This document shows positions 19,402-29,053 of a stretch of DNA of 64,000 bases, piece after piece. A model generated the notes under the pieces. That model had not been told where the DNA came from and ran no database searches. It worked only from the letters and a program-made list of their open reading frames with translations. The stretch's first letter is position 1. Every line of letters starts with the position of its first letter. Origin of the DNA: Bradyrhizobium sp. CCGUVB4N (GTDB lineage: Bacteria; Pseudomonadota; Alphaproteobacteria; Rhizobiales; Xanthobacteraceae); NCBI RefSeq assembly GCF_024199945.1, contig NZ_JANADP010000001.1:3224001-3288000 (forward strand). Direction: 5' to 3'. A program made the translations under genes and the position numbers.

Positions 19402-19613
19402 CGCGCGCTCCCGCAGTTTCTCGTGAAGGAATATTGGCGTCATACTAACGCGCGTCAGCGCTGGAGCACCATCGAATTGCGCTGGTGCGCCTTGCGCCGC
19501 TCACACGCCTCGCCTTGCTTGACTTGGAGACGCTCTTCTCACCTTAATCGTGCGAAGCAAAAACGCGCCTAGCGCCTTAACGCAAAACGATAAAATCAAT
19601 CCGGGAGAGAACC

Positions 19614-20888
19614 GTGGATTTCTCATTGCCTACCGATCTCGTCGCCTATCTCGGAGAGCTCGATCGTTTCATCGAACGCGAGATCAAGCCGCTCGAACAA
19701 GCCGACGACAACATCCGTTTCTTCGACCATCGCCGCGAATGGGCGCGCACCGATTTCGAGAATGGCGGGCTGCCGCGCCATGAATGGGAAGCGCTGCTGC
19801 GCAAGGCCAAGGATCTCGCCGATGCCGCCGGCCACCTTCGTTTTCCGGTGTCGAAGCAATATGGCGGCAAGGACGGCTCCAACCTCTGGATGGCGGTGAT
19901 CCGCGAGCATTTTGCCGCGAAAGGCCTCGGCCTGCACAACGACCTCCAGAACGAGCACTCGATCGTCGGCAATTTTCCCGTCGTCACCATGCTCGACCGC
20001 TACGGCCGCGACGACCAGAAGGCAATGATCGACGGTTCGATCAAGGGCAAGTACCGTATCACCTTTGGTCTCACGGAGCCGCATCACGGTTCGGACGCGA
20101 CCCACATGGAGACGCGCGCGGTGCCGGCTGTCAGAGACAACGTCAAGGGCTGGATCATCAACGGCGAGAAGATGTGGACGACCGGCATGCACGTCGCCAC
20201 GCATTGCGCGCTGTTCGCGCGCACGTCTGGCAACGACGGTGATGCCCGCGGCATCACCTGCTTCCTCGTTCCCGCGAAGAGCCACGGCGTCAAGGTCGAG
20301 GAATACATGTGGACCTTCAACATGCCGACCGATCATCCTCGCGTCAGCTTCACGGATGTGTTCGTGCCTGAGGATGCGCAGTTCGGCGAGGTCGGCCGCG
20401 GCCTGTCGCTGGCGCAATGCTTCGTGCATCAGAACCGCATCCGGCAGGCGGCGAGCTCGCTCGGTGCTGCCGTCTACTGCATCAACGAGAGCGTGAAATA
20501 CGCGCGTGAGCGAAAGCCGTTCGGCAAGGCGCTCGCCGAGAACCAGGCGATCCAGTTCCCGCTGGTCGAACTCGCAACGCAAGCCGAGATGCTGCGCCTG
20601 CTGATCCGCAAGACCGCCTGGGAGATGGATCAGCTCAACGAGGAGCAGATCGAGCGCACGCTCTCCGACCGCGTCTCGATGTGCAATTACTGGGCAAACC
20701 GCCTCTGCTGCGAATCCGCCGATCGCGCCATGCAGGTCCATGGCGGCATGGGCTACTCACGCCACAAGCCGTTCGAGCACATCTACCGCCACCACCGCCG
20801 CTACCGCATCACCGAAGGCAGCGAGGAGATCCAGATGCGGAAGGTGGCAGGGTTCCTGTTCGGCTATATGGGGCCGGGGAAGCATTAG
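19614..20888 (+). CDS. Acyl-CoA dehydrogenase
   Basis: This 424-residue FAD enzyme is of the acyl-CoA dehydrogenase superfamily. ITFGLTEPHHGSDATHMETR and WIINGEKMWTTGMH form the flavin/substrate segments in the middle domain. QVHGGMGYSRHKPFEHIYR and ITEGSEEIQMRKVA mark the C-terminal helical domain. It starts at GTG 19614 behind GGGAGAG. It is a different subgroup from the ACAD11-like gene at 13220. Electron transfer would go through ETF. It is convergent with the ligase gene at 21033, a family C repeat separating them. Confidence 0.9.
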   Translation: MDFSLPTDLVAYLGELDRFIEREIKPLEQADDNIRFFDHRREWARTDFENGGLPRHEWEALLRKAKDLADAAGHLRFPVSKQYGGKDGSNLWMAVIREHFAAKGLGLHNDLQNEHSIVGNFPVVTMLDRYGRDDQKAMIDGSIKGKYRITFGLTEPHHGSDATHMETRAVPAVRDNVKGWIINGEKMWTTGMHVATHCALFARTSGNDGDARGITCFLVPAKSHGVKVEEYMWTFNMPTDHPRVSFTDVFVPEDAQFGEVGRGLSLAQCFVHQNRIRQAASSLGAAVYCINESVKYARERKPFGKALAENQAIQFPLVELATQAEMLRLLIRKTAWEMDQLNEEQIERTLSDRVSMCNYWANRLCCESADRAMQVHGGMGYSRHKPFEHIYRHHRRYRITEGSEEIQMRKVAGFLFGYMGPGKH

Positions 20889-20895
20889 CCCCATG

Positions 20896-21025
20896 TCGTC
20901 CTGGCGTAAGCCAGGACCCATTACCCCAGGGAGAAGTTTTGGGCAGGCACGCAACTGCCAGCCTTCGCCAATCTCAATTCGGTGGTAATGGGTCCTGGAT
21001 CTGCGCTTCGCTTGTCCAGGACGAC
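20896..21025. repeat. Palindromic intergenic repeat, family C, second copy
   Basis: The ends are GTCGTCCTGG and CCAGGACGAC; the core AATTCGGTGGTAATGGGTCC closely matches the copy at 22712-22832. It lies between two convergent genes and could act as a bidirectional transcript 3' end. Confidence 0.85.
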
Positions 21026-21032
21026 AAGGCGA

Positions 21033-22613
21033 TCAATTCACCCTTCTATCCTTCCCCGCCCAATACGGCTCGCGCAGCTGCCGCCGCAAAATCTTGCCTG
21101 ACGGATTCCTCGGCAGCGCCGGCAGGAACTCCACGCTCTTCGGCGTCTTGAATCCGGCGATGCGCTCGCGGGTGAAGTTGATGATGTCGGTGGCGGTTGC
21201 CTCTTTGCCGGGCTTCATCACCACCACGGCTTTCACCGCCTCGCCCCATTTGTCGTCGGGCACGCCGATCACGGCGGCCTCGGCGACATCAGGATGATCG
21301 CACAGCGCGCTCTCCACCTCGGCCGGGTAAATGTTCTCGCCGCCGGAGATGATCATGTCCTTGATGCGATCGTGGATGTAGAGGTAGCCGTCCTCGTCCA
21401 TGTAGCCGGCATCACCCGTGCGCAGCCAGCCGTCGCCGCGCAGCGTCGAGGCGGTCGCTTCCGGCAGATTCCAGTAGCCCGCCATGTTGGAGCCCGAGCG
21501 CGTCGCGATCTCGCCGACCTGACGCGGCGGCAGCGGCTTGCCGTCGGCATCGAGGATGGCGATCTCGACGCCCGGCAGCGCCTTGCCGGCGGAGCGCATC
21601 CGTTCCAGCCCCTCGACGTGGTCCTCCGGCGGCAGCGCGACGATGGTGCCTGTGGTCTCGGTCATGCCGTACATCTGCACGAAGCCGCATTTGAAGACCT
21701 CGATGCACTCCTTCAGCAGCGCAGCGGGGATCGGGGAGGCGCCGTACAGCATGTATTTCAATCGTGAAAAGTCGACCGTCTTGGCGCGCGGCTGCCGCAC
21801 CACGAACTGCATCGCCGCAGGCACCATGAAGAGTTTCGTGATGCCGGACTGCTCGAAGAAATCCAGCACCTTGGTCGGATCGAACTCGCGCGCGATGACG
21901 CCGCGGGCGCCGTGATAGAGCCCCATCACGCCCCAGCCGGAGCCGCCGATGTGGAAGATCGGCATGGCGACCAACGACACATCGGAGGTCGACCACCTGT
22001 TCCATTCCGGCTTGTCCTCGGCATTGCCGGTTTGCACGAGGTTGAGGAAGTTCGCGTGGCTCAGCATCGCGCCTTTCGGTTTGCCCGTGGTGCCCGACGT
22101 GTAGAGCTGGATCGCGATGTCTTTCGTATCGATCGGTACCTTGGGATCGTCACCGCTCTGCGCATCGCGCCACGCGGTAAAATCCTGCCATTCCGGCGCG
22201 CCGCCTTCGGTGGTGATGATGGTGCGCACGCCCGGGAGCTGATCCCTGATCTGCGAGACGAGCGTGATGAACTCCGGCCCTGCGAATAGCACCGGCGCCT
22301 TGCAGTCAGCGACGATGAAGGCGACCTCGGGGCCCGCCAGCCGCCAGTTCACCGGCGCCATCACTACGCCGGCCTTCATCGCGCCCATCAGCAGCTCGAA
22401 ATAGAGATCACTGTTTTTGCCGAGATAGGCGATGCGGTCGCCCTTCTTCACGCCCATCGCAATCAATGCGTTGGCGACCTTGTTGGTCTTGATGTTGAAC
22501 TCGGCAAAGCTGGTGACGCGTCCCTCGAACTCGTAGGCGGTGGCGTTGCCGCGGCTCGTCGCGCGCTCGCGCACCATGTCGGCGAGATTCGCCAATGGCT
22601 GTGTGGTGGACAT
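21033..22613 (-). CDS. Acyl-CoA synthetase (AMP-forming fatty-acid-CoA ligase)
   Basis: This 526-residue ANL-superfamily ligase activates a carboxylic acid to its CoA thioester via an acyl-adenylate. The P-loop LYTSGTTGKPKGAM is at about residue 170, QMYGMTETTG at about 310, and the hinge region DRIKDMIISGGENIYPAEVE at about 408. The catalytic lysine sits in NPSGKILRRQLREPYW near the end. The length is full. The substrate is not predictable. A GGGAGAG site precedes the start. It is in line with the dienoyl-CoA reductase-like gene upstream, separated by a repeat. Confidence 0.92.
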   Translation of the reverse strand: MSTTQPLANLADMVRERATSRGNATAYEFEGRVTSFAEFNIKTNKVANALIAMGVKKGDRIAYLGKNSDLYFELLMGAMKAGVVMAPVNWRLAGPEVAFIVADCKAPVLFAGPEFITLVSQIRDQLPGVRTIITTEGGAPEWQDFTAWRDAQSGDDPKVPIDTKDIAIQLYTSGTTGKPKGAMLSHANFLNLVQTGNAEDKPEWNRWSTSDVSLVAMPIFHIGGSGWGVMGLYHGARGVIAREFDPTKVLDFFEQSGITKLFMVPAAMQFVVRQPRAKTVDFSRLKYMLYGASPIPAALLKECIEVFKCGFVQMYGMTETTGTIVALPPEDHVEGLERMRSAGKALPGVEIAILDADGKPLPPRQVGEIATRSGSNMAGYWNLPEATASTLRGDGWLRTGDAGYMDEDGYLYIHDRIKDMIISGGENIYPAEVESALCDHPDVAEAAVIGVPDDKWGEAVKAVVVMKPGKEATATDIINFTRERIAGFKTPKSVEFLPALPRNPSGKILRRQLREPYWAGKDRRVN

Positions 22614-22711
22614 GTCTCTCCCGTAGGTGCTTTGTTTTTATGCCGCGGAGTGTGGCGTCATCCGCGGGTGAAGACAAGACGGGAGAGGGAGTACGCAGCT
22701 CTCTCAACACC

Positions 22712-22832
22712 GTCGTCCCTGCGATCGCAGGGACCCATAACCACTGAACGCAATTTTTGCGAAGACAGGTCATGACCAATCTTCGCGAAATTCAATTCGG
22801 TGGCTATGGGTCCCGGCCTTCGCCGGGACGAC
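22712..22832. repeat. Palindromic intergenic repeat, family C, third copy
   Basis: GTCGTCCCTGCGATCGCAGG begins it and CGGGACGAC ends it, with the shared core AATTCGGTGGCTATGGGTCC. Together with two other copies within 8 kb it defines a dispersed element of about 120-130 bases. Confidence 0.83.
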
Positions 22833-22877
22833 GGCGGAGTGTGGAGCGCCCTCGCGCTTGTTATTACGGAGAGACGA

Positions 22878-23750
22878 TCACCCCCGCTTCGCCCGGTCCT
22901 TCTCGTTCTGCGCCATGATGCTCTCGCGCGCGGTCTTCCAGTCGTCGTCGCTCCAGTCGCGGAGCTGGTAGAAATTGCCGCCCATCGCGAGCGCCTGTGC
23001 GCCGTCCATGGCGATGGTCTCGCCGGTGATCCAGTCGCAGCCGCCGGAGATCAGGAACACCGCGAGATTCTGAAGCTCCTCCATGGTGCCGACGCGGCCC
23101 ATCGGGTTCATCGCCTTGGTGCGTGCGCCGGCTTCGTCGCCCGGCTTGATGCGCTTGCTCATGCCTTCGGTCGGGATCTCGCCCGGCGCGATGGTGTTGA
23201 GGCGGATGCCGTGCCGGCCCCATTCGGTCGCGAGCGACATCGTCATGGCGTGGATCGCCGACTTGCTCATCGCCGACGGCACCACGTAAGGCGAGCCGTT
23301 GCGCACCCAGGTCACAGTGATCGACACGACGTTGCCCGGCTGTTTCAGGGCGATCCAGCGCTTGCCGACGGCATGGGTCACGTAGAACGTGCCGTGCATC
23401 ACGATGTTGGCGACCGCATCGAAGCCGCGCGGCGAGAGCTCTTCGCTGCGCGAGATGAAATTGCCGGCGGCGTTGTTGATGAGATCGGTCAGCGGCGCGT
23501 CGCGAAAGATGGTCTCGATCATCTCGTCGACCGCGAGCGCATTGCGGATGTCGACGCCGTGGCTGGTGACGCGGCCGCCATACTCCCCCATCAGCTCGGT
23601 GGCGGTCTCGTCGCAGACGATCTTGCGCCGGCCGCAGATGTGCACTTCGGCGCCGAGCTGAAGAAAGCGCGCCGCCATCGATTTGCCGAGGCCCGTGCCG
23701 CCGCCGGTCACGAGAATGCGCCGACCAGCCAGAAGATTTTCCTTGAACAT
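22878..23750 (-). CDS. 2,4-dienoyl-CoA reductase-like SDR
   Basis: This 290-residue SDR matches the mitochondrial/peroxisomal 2,4-dienoyl-CoA reductase subgroup. LVTGGGTGLGKSMAARFLQL binds NADPH. VVPSAMSKSAIHAMTMSLA replaces the usual Tyr-x3-Lys pattern in the way DECR enzymes do, and RLNTIAPGEIPTEG and NPMGRVGTMEELQNLAVFL follow. It would reduce 2,4-dienoyl-CoA to 3-enoyl-CoA, which an isomerase-type crotonase (several are nearby) could take further. That gives the island the tools for polyunsaturated acyl chains. It is divergent from the crotonase gene at 23856. Confidence 0.88.
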   Translation of the reverse strand: MFKENLLAGRRILVTGGGTGLGKSMAARFLQLGAEVHICGRRKIVCDETATELMGEYGGRVTSHGVDIRNALAVDEMIETIFRDAPLTDLINNAAGNFISRSEELSPRGFDAVANIVMHGTFYVTHAVGKRWIALKQPGNVVSITVTWVRNGSPYVVPSAMSKSAIHAMTMSLATEWGRHGIRLNTIAPGEIPTEGMSKRIKPGDEAGARTKAMNPMGRVGTMEELQNLAVFLISGGCDWITGETIAMDGAQALAMGGNFYQLRDWSDDDWKTARESIMAQNEKDRAKRG

Positions 23751-23855
23751 GGCTGTTTCTCCCGTACGGATTGTCAGTTAATTGGTCGATTGACTAAATC
23801 CGGCCGTCAGCTTTCTGTAAAGCGGCACCGAACAAGAACAGGGGAGAATTCATCC

Positions 23856-24665
23856 ATGGAAGAGCGCGTCTCGATCTCGATCTCGGAGGGCGTCGCCGAC
23901 GTGCGCCTGGTGCGCGCAGACAAGATGAATGCGCTCGATCAGGCCATGTTCGAGGCTCTTGTCGCGGCAACCGGGCGGCTTTCGAAGGAGAAAGGCGTGC
24001 GCGTCGTGGTGCTATCAGGTGAAGGACGCGCCTTCTGCGCCGGTCTCGACATGGGGCGTTTTGCCGCCATGAAGGAGGGCGGTGGCAACGGAATTCCGGG
24101 TGGCGAAAATCGCGACCTCACCAAGCGCACGCATGGCCAGGCAAACTTTCCGCAACAGGCGGTATGGGGATGGCGCCAGCTCCCGGTTCCCGTGATCGCC
24201 GCCGTGCACGGCGTTGCGTTCGGCGGCGGCTTCCAGCTTTCGCTCGGCGCCGACATGCGCTTTCTCTCGCCCGATGCGCGGATGTCGGTGATGGAGATCA
24301 AATGGGGTCTGGTGCCCGACATGGCCGGCACGCCGATCCTCGCCTCGCTCGTGCGCGACGACATCTTGCGTGATCTTACCTATACCGGCCGCATCTTCTC
24401 CGCGCAGGAGGCGATGACGTATGGCCTCGCCACGCGCATTTGCGATGACCCGCGCGCCGCGGCCCTCGAAGTCGCGCGCGAGATCGCCGGCAAGAGCCCG
24501 GATGCGATCCGTGCCGCGAAGCGCCTTCTCAATAATCTCTCGGTCGATCCCGGCCCAGCGCTGCTGGCTGAGTCCGTCGAGCAGCAGAAGCTGATCGGCA
24601 GCGCGAACCAGACCGAGGCGGTGCGCTCCAATCTGGAGAAGCGTGCGGCGAAATATGCGGACTAG
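23856..24665 (+). CDS. Crotonase/enoyl-CoA hydratase family protein
   Basis: This 269-residue crotonase-fold protein has LSGEGRAFCAGLDM for the oxyanion hole. The first catalytic Glu is replaced by Gln127 (AFGGGFQLSL). E147 (SVMEIKWG) and D155 (LVPDMAG) remain, so hydratase activity is doubtful and an isomerase or other crotonase reaction is plausible. The ATG at 23856 follows GGGGAGAATT; the open frame reaching more than 1 kb upstream is antisense to the SDR gene and is not coding. It lies upstream of the ligase gene at 24830 and could form a unit with it. Confidence 0.87.
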   Translation: MEERVSISISEGVADVRLVRADKMNALDQAMFEALVAATGRLSKEKGVRVVVLSGEGRAFCAGLDMGRFAAMKEGGGNGIPGGENRDLTKRTHGQANFPQQAVWGWRQLPVPVIAAVHGVAFGGGFQLSLGADMRFLSPDARMSVMEIKWGLVPDMAGTPILASLVRDDILRDLTYTGRIFSAQEAMTYGLATRICDDPRAAALEVAREIAGKSPDAIRAAKRLLNNLSVDPGPALLAESVEQQKLIGSANQTEAVRSNLEKRAAKYAD

Positions 24666-24673
24666 CACGGTCC

Positions 24674-24800
24674 TCATCCCGAGGAGCCGCGAAGCGGCGT
24701 CTCGAGGGATGGGCCACGGGCTCTCATGGTTCGAGACGGCGTGGAGTTTATCATCGGGCCGCGCGTTGCGCGGACCCGGTGGCGCCTCCTCACCATGAGG
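24674..24800. repeat. Compound palindromic intergenic repeat
   Basis: CATCCCGAGGAGCCGC / GCGGCGTCTCGAGGGATG forms one imperfect hairpin. CTCATGG at about 24723 pairs with CCATGAGG at about 24793 to form an outer one. It fills most of the gap before the acyl-CoA ligase gene. Confidence 0.65.
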
Positions 24801-24829
24801 GTCAACTCCAACCAAAAAGAAAAACAAAA

Positions 24830-26374
24830 ATGAGCGAAACGTCCAACTTCCTCGGCATCGTCTCCGGCGATCGCCGCCGTGCCCACGCCGAAGTCGCCGA
24901 TCGCGCCGACCGCATCGCGTCCGGTCTCGCCGGGATCGGCGTCAAGCAGGGCGATTGCGTCTGCATGCTGATGCGCAACGATATCGCTTTCCTGGAGGCG
25001 GCCTACGCCGCGATGCGGCTTGGCGCCTACGGCGTGCCGATCAACTGGCACTTCAAGCCGGAGGAGATCAACTACATCCTTGGCGATACCGGCTCGTCCG
25101 TGCTGATCGGACATGCCGACATGCTGCATGCCTTGCGCGATGCGATTCCCGCTGATGTCACCGTGCTCAGTGTGCCGACGCCGGCGGAGATTGTGAAGAA
25201 TTACAAGATCGATCCCGACCATTTGTCGACGCCTGACTTCGCGATCGATTTCGAGCCCTGGCTCGCGCAACACCAGCCTTATGACGGCCCGGTCGTGCCG
25301 CAGCCGATGAACATGATTTATACGTCGGGTACCACAGGCCATCCCAAGGGCGTCCGGCGCAACGCGCCGACGGCAGATCAGCAGGCCGCCGGTGAGCGCA
25401 TGCGCGCGATGATCTATGGCCTGAAGCCCGGCGCTCGCGCGATCCTGCCGGGACCGCTCTATCATTCCGCGCCGAACTCGTTCGGCATCCGTGCGGGCAA
25501 GCTCGGCGGCGCGCTGGTGCTGATGCCGCGCTTCGAGCCGGAGGAGTTTCTGCAGCTGATCGAGCGCTTTGAGATCGACACCATCTTCATGGTGCCGACC
25601 ATGTTCATCCGCCTGATGAAGCTGCCTGAGGCGGTGCGCAAGAAATACGACGTCTCGTCCTTGCGCCATATCATCCACGCGGCTGCGCCATGCCCGGCCG
25701 ACGTCAAGCGCGCCATGATCGAATGGTGGGGGCCGGTGATCTACGAATTCTACGGCTCGACCGAATCCAGCGCCGTCACGTTCGCGACCTCCGAAGATGC
25801 ACTGAAGAAGCCCGGCACGGTCGGCAAGATATCGCCCGGCGCCGAGCTGCGCTTCATCGGTGATGACGGCCGCGTGCTGGGCGTGGGCGAGATCGGCGAG
25901 ATCTACTCGCGCATGGCCGAGATGGCCGACTTCACCTACCACAACAAGCCGGAAAAGCGCGCCGAGATCGACCGCGACGGTTTCATCACCTCGGGCGACG
26001 TCGGCTATATCGACGAGGACGGCTACGTCTTCATCTGCGACCGTAAGCGCGACATGGTGATCTCCGGCGGCGTCAACATCTATCCGGCCGAGATCGAATC
26101 GGTGCTGCATGCCGTGCCCGGGGTGCATGATTGCGCCGTGTTCGGCATCCCCGACGCCGAGTTCGGCGAGGCACTGATGGCCGTGGTCGAGCCGCAGCCG
26201 GGCATCACGCTCGATGCGGCGGACGTGCGTGCAAGGCTGAAGACATCGCTCGCCGATTACAAGGTGCCGAAGCATATCGAGATCCGCAGCGGTCTGCCGC
26301 GCGAAGACTCTGGAAAAATCTTCAAGCGCCGCCTGCGCGATCCCTATTGGGAGCAGGCGGGACGCAAGATCTGA
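24830..26374 (+). CDS. Acyl-CoA synthetase (AMP-forming)
   Basis: A second ANL ligase (514 residues), clearly distinct from the one at 21033. The P-loop is IYTSGTTGHPKGVRR at about residue 162, with YEFYGSTES at about 305 and DRKRDMVISGGVNIYPAEIE at about 405. The catalytic lysine is in REDSGKIFKRRLRDPYW. The ATG at 24830 gives the natural MSETSNFLG start, though the region before it is A-rich with no good Shine-Dalgarno sequence. It is followed by a repeat and then a crotonase gene in the same direction. Confidence 0.91.
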   Translation: MSETSNFLGIVSGDRRRAHAEVADRADRIASGLAGIGVKQGDCVCMLMRNDIAFLEAAYAAMRLGAYGVPINWHFKPEEINYILGDTGSSVLIGHADMLHALRDAIPADVTVLSVPTPAEIVKNYKIDPDHLSTPDFAIDFEPWLAQHQPYDGPVVPQPMNMIYTSGTTGHPKGVRRNAPTADQQAAGERMRAMIYGLKPGARAILPGPLYHSAPNSFGIRAGKLGGALVLMPRFEPEEFLQLIERFEIDTIFMVPTMFIRLMKLPEAVRKKYDVSSLRHIIHAAAPCPADVKRAMIEWWGPVIYEFYGSTESSAVTFATSEDALKKPGTVGKISPGAELRFIGDDGRVLGVGEIGEIYSRMAEMADFTYHNKPEKRAEIDRDGFITSGDVGYIDEDGYVFICDRKRDMVISGGVNIYPAEIESVLHAVPGVHDCAVFGIPDAEFGEALMAVVEPQPGITLDAADVRARLKTSLADYKVPKHIEIRSGLPREDSGKIFKRRLRDPYWEQAGRKI

Positions 26375-26390
26375 CAACGCGACGAGGTGC

Positions 26391-26481
26391 CGTAGGGTGG
26401 GCAAAGCGATGCGTGCCCACGATATCCGTCACGAGGCAGAGATCGTGGGCACGGCGCAAGCGCGCCTTTGCCTACCCTACG
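26391..26481. repeat. Palindromic intergenic repeat, family A, second copy
   Basis: CGTAGGGTGGGCAAAG opens and CTTTGCCTACCCTACG closes a 91-base element. The size and ends match those at 6534-6624. It sits between two co-directional genes. Confidence 0.85.
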
Positions 26482-26506
26482 AGATCGAGGACAAGGAGAC
26501 ATATTC

Positions 26507-27301
26507 ATGAACGATGCCACCAGAGAAGTCCTCTACGAGGTCGCCGACCACATCGCCACCATCACGCTGAACGCGCCGGAGCGCATGAACACGATCTCCG
26601 GCCCAATGCTGAACGACCTCGCGCGGCTGCTGACCGAGGCCAATGAGGACAAGAACGTTCGCGTCGTGATCCTCACCGGCAAGGGCAGGGCATTCTGCGC
26701 CGGTCTCGATCTCCGCAGGGAGCGCGACGGCAACGGCCTCAGCGCCGCGTCCTCGCCGACCACGATCAACCTGCGCAACACGCCGCCGACCGTGCTCCAG
26801 TCCATGGACAAGCCGACCATCTGCGCCGTCAACGGCGGCGCGGCCGGCTATGGCATGGATACGGCGCTCGGCTGCGACATCCGCATCATGGCGGAGTCCT
26901 CAAAGCTCGCCGCCGCCTTCGTCAAGCGCGGCGTGGTACCGGAATCCGGCGGCACCTGGCTGCTGCCGCGCATGCTCGGATGGGCCAAGGCCTCCGAGCT
27001 GATCTTTACCGGCCGCACGCTCAGCGCGCGCGAATGCCTGGACTGGGGCCTCGCCAACGAGGTCGTGCCGGACGCCGATCTGATGAACCGCGCCTCCGCC
27101 ATCGCCCGCGAAATCGCCGCCAACGCGCCGCTGGCGGTCCAGGCCTCCAAGCGCATGATGCGGATGGGCCTCAACGAGAACTTCCACGACCATGTCCATC
27201 ACGTCTATCTCCAGCTGCTGCCGCTGTTCAAAACCCAGGACATGGCCGAGGGCATGAAGGCCTTCATGGAGAAGCGCGAACCGAAGTTCGAAGGACGGTA
27301 G
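26507..27301 (+). CDS. Crotonase/enoyl-CoA hydratase-isomerase family protein
   Basis: This 264-residue crotonase-fold protein has LTGKGRAFCAGLDLR. The first hydratase glutamate is missing (GYGMDTAL). The isomerase-type acid is Glu146 in VVPESGGTWLLPR, the same place as Asp144 in the paralogue at 16275. Isomerase-type chemistry on 3-enoyl-CoA is the more likely role. The start has AAGGAGAC eight bases upstream. It probably belongs with the ligase gene before it. Confidence 0.88.
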   Translation: MNDATREVLYEVADHIATITLNAPERMNTISGPMLNDLARLLTEANEDKNVRVVILTGKGRAFCAGLDLRRERDGNGLSAASSPTTINLRNTPPTVLQSMDKPTICAVNGGAAGYGMDTALGCDIRIMAESSKLAAAFVKRGVVPESGGTWLLPRMLGWAKASELIFTGRTLSARECLDWGLANEVVPDADLMNRASAIAREIAANAPLAVQASKRMMRMGLNENFHDHVHHVYLQLLPLFKTQDMAEGMKAFMEKREPKFEGR

Positions 27302-27388
27302 GCGAGGCAGGATCGCACACGCTGGAGTAGCATTCGCTGATCGGCTCGGCTAGGTTGGCGCTGCCACGCCAACCGCTTGCGATCGCCG

Positions 27389-28474
27389 ATGCCTTCATAC
27401 CGCGCCAGCTTCTTCGAAGTCCCCCACGCCGCCGTCTACGCGCTGATGACCGTGACGGTCCTGGCATCAGGGTTTTGCTTGATCCAGGCCGGCGGTCCGG
27501 CGGCGCCCGCCGAGTTGCTGTATCGCTACGGCGGCATGTATGCGGGCGCGATCGCGCGGCATGAGTACTGGCGCCTCATCGCCTATGGCTTCCTGCACGT
27601 CAATTTCGTCCACCTCACGATGAACATGTTGTGCCTCGTGCTGTGGGGCGGACATCTCGAGCGGCGGGTGGGGCCGGCTTATTTCCTCGTCATCTATCTC
27701 TGTGCGATGGTGTTCGGCGCCGTCATCGGCAACGGCATCCATTCCACGCCCTATCTGACGGTCGGCGCGTCCGGCGCCACGTCGGGCATTTTGGGCGCGC
27801 TGCTCTGCCTGTGGATCCTCGGCAAGCTCGACGTCAGGTTCGACTTCTTCGCCATCAACATCGGATTGAACATCGCGTTTGCACTCGGCAATTCGCGGAT
27901 CGACTGGGGCGTCCATCTCGGTGGCTTTGCGGCCGGGTTGATCGCCTGCGCATTGCTGGACCTGATCGAAAAGGTGAATCCTTACGCGCTTCGCTGCAAG
28001 TTTCCCGAAGCCGTGAAGGTCAATCTCACCCTGTTGGCCTGTGTCGCGGCCGTGTGGGCCTGGAGCGGTCAGGCCCAGGCCATCGCCGCCGGAATTTCCG
28101 GATGGGGCCTTGCCGTCGTCGTCCTGGTCGCATGCTGTGCCATCGTGAAGCTGGTTGATCTCGCCCTCTCCATGAAGAAGGGCCTTGCGATCGTCGTGAT
28201 CGCCCTTGCCGGGGCGAACGCCGTCACCATCCTGCTTTGCGGTTTGGCGTTGGCATCGTCTTGCAGTCCGCGCTGGCCAACCGGGTCGGTTCCGCTTGAT
28301 AATCTCCTTGTCATGGTCTGTCCCAATCCTGTTCTCATCGCGGGGCTGGCTGCGATCGGCGCCGCCGCGGTGACGCTGTGGCTCTGCGCGAAGGAAATTT
28401 CGCGCGGAATCGAGGATGTTGGATTTGTCGCCACATCGCTGCGTGCCGAACGCAACCGGCGTCATGGACTATGA
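27389..28474 (+). CDS. Rhomboid-family intramembrane serine protease
   Basis: This 361-residue polytopic membrane protein has the rhomboid core: HLTMNM (H75, N79), GASGATSG with nucleophile Ser128, and catalytic His176 in DWGVHLGGFAAGL. Six core helices cover about residues 14-200. About 160 further residues hold extra hydrophobic helices, so it is longer than GlpG-type enzymes. I take the ATG at 27389; a TTG four codons earlier is possible, and neither has a good ribosome-binding site. It should cleave transmembrane segments of unknown client proteins. Confidence 0.88.
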   Translation: MPSYRASFFEVPHAAVYALMTVTVLASGFCLIQAGGPAAPAELLYRYGGMYAGAIARHEYWRLIAYGFLHVNFVHLTMNMLCLVLWGGHLERRVGPAYFLVIYLCAMVFGAVIGNGIHSTPYLTVGASGATSGILGALLCLWILGKLDVRFDFFAINIGLNIAFALGNSRIDWGVHLGGFAAGLIACALLDLIEKVNPYALRCKFPEAVKVNLTLLACVAAVWAWSGQAQAIAAGISGWGLAVVVLVACCAIVKLVDLALSMKKGLAIVVIALAGANAVTILLCGLALASSCSPRWPTGSVPLDNLLVMVCPNPVLIAGLAAIGAAAVTLWLCAKEISRGIEDVGFVATSLRAERNRRHGL

Positions 28475-28537
28475 CCGCCGAGGTCGTGCTATAAGAGGGC
28501 TCACTGACCGCCGGATGATCCCAAGGTTCTTGAATTC

Positions 28538-28942
28538 ATGTCCCCAGTTTCCATTCTGCTCAATCTGATCTGGATTCTCATCGGCGGCGCCTGGATGGCA
28601 TTCGGCTGGCTGGTGGCCTCGGTCATCATGGCCATCACCATCATCGGCCTGCCCTGGGCGCGGGCTGCGTTCAACATCGCTATTTACACGCTGCTGCCGT
28701 TCGGCTCACGCGCGGTCAATCGCGACGAGGTCACCGGCATGAGCGATATCGGCACCGGCGCCCTCGGGGTGATCGGCAACATCATCTGGCTCGTGCTGGC
28801 CGGCTGGTGGCTGGCGCTCGGTCACCTCCTGACGGCCGTGCTCTTTGCGATCACCATCATCGGCCTTCCCTTCGCATGGGCCCATCTGAAGCTCGCCGGC
28901 ATCGCGCTCTGGCCGATCGGCAAGGTGATCGTGCCGGCCTAG
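28538..28942 (+). CDS. YccF-domain inner membrane protein
   Basis: This 134-residue membrane protein is built of two similar halves, each with a hydrophobic helix followed by a conserved turn: MAITIIGLPWARAAF at about residues 30-44 and FAITIIGLPFAWAHLK at about 105-120. This is the YccF-repeat arrangement. Its function is unknown in the family. It is near the rhomboid gene in the same direction but 63 bases away, which allows but does not prove co-transcription. Confidence 0.88.
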   Translation: MSPVSILLNLIWILIGGAWMAFGWLVASVIMAITIIGLPWARAAFNIAIYTLLPFGSRAVNRDEVTGMSDIGTGALGVIGNIIWLVLAGWWLALGHLLTAVLFAITIIGLPFAWAHLKLAGIALWPIGKVIVPA

Positions 28943-29053
28943 CTCTGCCCTCTATGTGCGCCGCCCCCAAGTTCATCTTGCACTGCGGTAGAAAAATATC
29001 GCACACTCCTCCGGACCAAGGAGCCATTGGGAGCTCTAAAAGGGGAGCGAGCC

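Noticed and set aside
22800..23855. Upstream extension of the crotonase frame by 352 codons
   Set aside because: This part is antisense to the dienoyl-CoA reductase-like gene and has no domain. A good ribosome-binding site and the family start are at 23856.
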